NCBI GenBank assembly: GCA_001792895.1
Contig: MARA01000002.1
Coordinates: 2,170,001 to 2,234,000 of the forward strand
DNA from: Lentinus brumalis
Lineage: Eukaryota; Basidiomycota; Agaricomycetes; Polyporales; Polyporaceae
DNA: 64,000 bases
Reading direction: 5' to 3'
Shown here one piece after another: positions 61,157 through 64,000 of this stretch (positions are counted from its first letter, which is position 1; each line of letters starts with the position of its first letter). Made by a program: the position numbers and the translations under genes. The notes under the pieces are model-generated. The model was not told the DNA's origin, did no database searches, and saw only the letters and a list, made by a program, of their open reading frames with translations.

Positions 61157-61254
61157 CAGCTCAACGTCGATGTTCAACTTCAAGAGCGTTAGCACCTCGC
61201 TGTGGCGCAGTAGTAACCTGCGCTTGATCGCGTAAGTGGAACCAATTGTTCCTC

Positions 61255-61370
61255 GGCAGTGTGTACGAGGTTGGTACGAGGTGCATAAGAGAGCGCAGAC
61301 TTGATCTCCGTGGAGAGAACGGTGAATCGACGACGATCAGGAGCAGAAATCACGGAGGCGCGTCGCAAGC
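61255..61370 (-). pseudogene. Decayed partial copy of the MTD1 5' end
   Basis: The 20-base string agagcgcagacttgatctcc occurs both at about 59490-59512 inside MTD1 exon 1 and at about 61290-61311 here, with further matches just before it (gtacg-ggtgc-aag). On the minus strand it codes for EIKSAL and APRT with gaps, as in MTD1. Farther right, AAATCACGG...GCGCGTC resembles the MTD1 upstream region near 59715-59735, in the same order and orientation but closer together. It looks like a truncated, internally shortened duplicate with no coding capacity. Confidence 0.5.
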
Positions 61371-61839
61371 CTATCATACGGCCTGTCGAGCTATACACCC
61401 TCCCCAATGTCCACATTGACAATAAGATTGGTACTGACTGGAAGCTACAGGGCTGAACTAGAGGTTAGTCAGCTGCTAACCCGCGTGTGCAGACGACCTG
61501 ACAATACCCGCAAGCTGAGCAATATGCAGAAGTCTGATAGCCGGCCAGGCGGCGCTGGTAGGATTGGTAGTGGCAGAGGGTAGTACAACAAACAATCCCC
61601 TCGCCTTTTACTAGGGGATTCCGTGTACTGCCCTCACCTCAATGCCACATCGGCAATTTTTCAAGCTACCTGAACTTTGAGTTCGGCTTCATCTATTTTC
61701 TTGCCGCGAGCAAGTACCAGAGGTGGCACAGCAACACAGCACGCTCTGCCTTACAGTCGTCCTATGCAACTTGTGGTCACCCAATGTTTTAGTTATAGTA
61801 GGTGGACAGCAAGTACTGTAGTAGCTACCAACCAACGGC

Positions 61840-62997
61840 TCAGTCGATATACTCAACGCGGAGACCCTTCGGTCTCTCTGGAGGGCCCTCAATCTCCAAC
61901 TCTTCCTTATCAGACGTCACCCAACAACCTGCGCCGCCCTCCATGCGCTCATGCCAGTCCCTTCTCAACCGCTCAGCCCATCGCGGTTTCCGCATCCAGC
62001 TCCGTTCCAGAATAACCATCCGCATGCCCGGCACTTGGTTGCACGTCCGCTCTAGGTCCCTCAGCCGACTAAGGAGGTTAGCCCACTGCGAGAACGCAGA
62101 GGGATCGTCGGTGGACCGCGACGGCTGCATGGCATAGATCACCACGTGTCGGAGCTTGGGCAACCTGCAGGTGGCAGCGGAGGGGACAACTGGTGCGGAG
62201 CTTTCGCGAGCTATCGCACCAGCTGACCGCATGCGCTCGGACAAGGTCCTCGGGTTGGGAACACCGAGCATCTCTGCCAGCGTCTTCGGTAACTCGCCAT
62301 CCCGGTAGGTAACGCCGGACAAGCGCAGGTGCGTTAATGCGGCCCCACTGAGTTCGCAGAGGCTGTGGAGAACATTCTGGGCGTCGAGATGGCCAATGTC
62401 TGGGAGTACGACATGGAAGTACTTGAGCGACGGGAAGAGTGCGCTGGGCTTTGGCCTGCTGCCGTCGGACGTTGGACGTGATAATGAGAGAAATGATGCG
62501 GTAAGTGGGTGTCTCCATACAGTGAGCTCCTCCAAGGCGGGCAGCGCCACCGTGAAGGGACGGAAGGGAGTAAATTCCTGGGACGCATTGGGGTAAAGAC
62601 AGAGGGTGCGGAGATGCTTCGCCGCGATGGCGAAGAGCGCGTTCACGGCATTGGCGGAGAAGTCGATCCTGCTTGTCATTTGACCGGGGCGAAGGTTCCC
62701 GAGTAGATAATACTGGCTCCTGGGGATAGTTCCGGAGTGGACGTCGGGCGTAACGAGGATGTGCTGTATCCTCGGCTTGCAGCCTGGGGGTTGCAGGCGT
62801 AGCGAGTCCAGGAGACGGACGACCTTCTTCGTCTTGGTGAAAGACAGGGAGTTGTAACGAAGGTTGAGCGACTGATCGTGGAAGAATCGACAGGAGAGAG
62901 CAAGTGCTCTGCCTGTGCGGCCGTTATCTGTACAGGCGTGGCTGATGATATCGTGCCAAACTTCGTTTGGGAGTCGGTCGAGAGCGGACACCGCCAT
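61840..62997 (-). CDS. Intronless F-box protein
   Basis: Single-exon gene of 385 aa. The start ATG at 62995-62997 gives MAVSALDRLPNEVWHDIISH, an F-box that continues ALALSCRFFHDQSLNLRYNS. The rest lacks strong repeats but contains leucine-rich pieces typical of fungal F-box proteins (HLRTLCLYPNASQEFTPFRP; ALPALEELTVWRHPLTASFL; ALTHLRLSGVTYRDGELPKT; LPKLRHVVIYAMQPSRSTDD). It ends PPERPKGLRVEYID. Likely an SCF adaptor; the target is unknown. Unlike almost all neighbours it has no intron, which fits a retro-copied or young expanded family, though this is inference. The open frame extends 53 codons upstream, but that part looks like leader sequence. Confidence 0.82.
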   Translation of the reverse strand: MAVSALDRLPNEVWHDIISHACTDNGRTGRALALSCRFFHDQSLNLRYNSLSFTKTKKVVRLLDSLRLQPPGCKPRIQHILVTPDVHSGTIPRSQYYLLGNLRPGQMTSRIDFSANAVNALFAIAAKHLRTLCLYPNASQEFTPFRPFTVALPALEELTVWRHPLTASFLSLSRPTSDGSRPKPSALFPSLKYFHVVLPDIGHLDAQNVLHSLCELSGAALTHLRLSGVTYRDGELPKTLAEMLGVPNPRTLSERMRSAGAIARESSAPVVPSAATCRLPKLRHVVIYAMQPSRSTDDPSAFSQWANLLSRLRDLERTCNQVPGMRMVILERSWMRKPRWAERLRRDWHERMEGGAGCWVTSDKEELEIEGPPERPKGLRVEYID

Positions 62998-63870
62998 GAC
63001 GATGGTATACCTAAAGCTGTGATCAGAATGCGATTCCAGTGAGAGATGACAGACCCGTACCCTCAGCGCAGAGATTGTGGTGGAAGTAGTAGTGCAAGCT
63101 GCAGGGCGGTGGACGCTTCCGTAAATACTCAATTGTGCACGAGGTCCACAAACCAATAAAGGTCGACCTTATCAGATGTCGAAGTCACGAACAAAGCTCG
63201 GCGGCCTTCGTGGGCCATCAGATCATAGATGACGTACCGGAGACGGAGACCTAAGTATCGACTGCAGGTCTCAATCTGCTATGTAGTCCTCTCGTGGTGA
63301 GTGCATTGTGACTGGCGGGCTAGCCGGGACAAGCCCTTGGGCAAGTAGGCGAGCTAGATCTCATGTTGACAGTGCACCTGCGTCCCAGTGCCCACATCAT
63401 GCGGGTATTGGGCTTGGTCGACCGCCGCGCAGACGCTGTAAAGAACGACATCTTCATCCGCGCTCCATGACACCCGCAGTCTGTACAACGGGGATGCTGG
63501 CAGCTACAAACATTGTATATACGCAACCACGATTACGGGTAAGTTGTGCACCTGCGACGGCTGGTCATCACAGGACAAGCAGAAAGTGAATGCAACGACA
63601 GAGCTTACCATGAAGCGTCGACCATACTATGGATCGCTAGCTCTCCCTATCGGGCCTCGTGCTTGGACTACTCGTGCGCGAGAGTAGCCGGGAGCTTCAT
63701 CATTGCGACTAGACCCAGAGAGAGTAGCAAGAATGCATATTGTCAAGAGCGTCCAGACGGCAAGCAGTGAGCACCGGGCGCTAGCGAGCGATGGTTGTTT
63801 GCGGCTGTTGGGCGTCTGCGTACTTCTCACTTTCGAGCCTTCTTGACCTCGGCAGCGCACATAGCACAAA
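62998..63870. promoter_or_regulatory. Divergent intergenic region (F-box / eIF3m)
   Basis: 873 bases between two divergent starts. Open frames of 65-105 codons on both strands carry no recognisable content. It should hold both promoters; I see no gene or repeat. Confidence 0.35.
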
Positions 63871-64000
63871 ATGGCCCCGGCAGACTCAATATCCATCTTC
63901 GCAGAGGGCACATTCGACGAGCAGGTATGTCTGCACACACGCACGGGAGCGCTGCACCCAGCTGAGACCCATCTCGACCAGATCCTCGAGCTCGTAAATT
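63871..64000 (+). CDS. eIF3 subunit M (PCI-domain translation initiation factor), 5' end only
   Basis: Only the first codons are inside the window. Exon 1 (63871-63924) encodes MAPADSISIFAEGTFDEQ and ends at a GTATGT donor. After a 57-nt intron, exon 2 starts at 63982 with ILELVN and runs off the end. The joined string SIFAEGTFDEQILELVN matches the start of fungal and animal eIF3m (typically VFAEGTFEEQILELVNYL). eIF3m is a PCI-domain subunit of the eIF3 complex that helps load mRNA on the 40S ribosome. The call rests on about 24 residues but the match is distinctive. Confidence 0.75.
   Translation, partial: MAPADSISIFAEGTFDEQVCLHTRTGALHPAETHLDQILELVN

Larger units (their letters stand above)
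61061..61839. other. Intergenic region with short repeats and an MTD1-like fragment
   Basis: It contains a cluster of AACGTT words at 61126-61153 and a decayed fragment resembling the 5' end of the MTD1 gene (61255-61370), both described separately. The remainder, 61440-61839, shows no gene; it should hold the 3' UTR of the F-box gene. Confidence 0.5.

Noticed and set aside
33056..61822. Shared string GTACTGTAGTAGC near 33060 and 61810 as a dispersed repeat
   Set aside because: The match is only about 13 bases with no extended flanking similarity, compatible with chance in 64 kb.

Overview
The window looks like nuclear DNA of a basidiomycete fungus, most likely an Agaricomycete. Genes are densely packed, and most are cut by many short GT-AG introns of about 45-80 nt. 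The core genes (14-3-3, Sec18/NSF, Orm, Mdm34, Coq10, eIF3m, Gis2) are fungal in type. The exact order (for example Polyporales) is an inference that I cannot prove from the sequence. I see no plasmid, prophage, CRISPR array or clear transposon.

Left part (1-18 kb): a partial aromatic/aminoadipate-type aminotransferase (-); a gene-poor stretch; the CCHC zinc-knuckle protein Gis2/Byr3 (+); an unrecognised seven-exon gene (-); an unresolved stretch with coding-like fragments; COQ10 (-), divergent from a large coiled-coil protein (+); a secreted S28 serine peptidase with ten exons (+); and a 14-3-3 protein (+).

Middle part (18-41.5 kb): a KDM5/Lid2-type H3K4 demethylase with JmjN-ARID-PHD-JmjC-C5HC2-PHD-PHD (+); a CorA-type Mg2+ transporter (-), divergent from the GPI inositol-deacylase BST1 (+); an unrecognised small gene (+); an Uds1-domain coiled-coil protein (+); a STIMATE/YPL162C-type membrane protein (+); and Sec18/NSF (+).

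Right part (41.9-64 kb): an F-box protein (-); the PP1 regulator Glc8/inhibitor-2 (-); a UBE2O-type giant E2 (-), divergent from the ERMES subunit MDM34 (+); a Virilizer/VIRMA-like m6A-writer subunit (-), divergent from ORM/ORMDL (+); the folate enzyme MTD1 (-); an unrecognised three-exon gene (-); a second, intronless F-box protein (-); and the first codons of eIF3m (+).

The genes do not form one pathway. They are a housekeeping set: membrane and lipid homeostasis (ORM, BST1, SEC18, MDM34, COQ10), chromatin and RNA modification (KDM5, VIRMA-like), ubiquitin (UBE2O, two F-box proteins), and signalling (14-3-3, GLC8). Several head-to-head pairs share short promoters. The most useful observations are the Virilizer-like gene with its C-terminal HVDDFE motif, and three apparent single-base indels, one in that gene and a compensating pair in the KDM5 linker. 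Others are an in-frame skippable intron in KDM5, an unrecognised small multi-exon gene at 5.0-5.8 kb, and a decayed copy of the MTD1 5' end. I found no clearly novel system.
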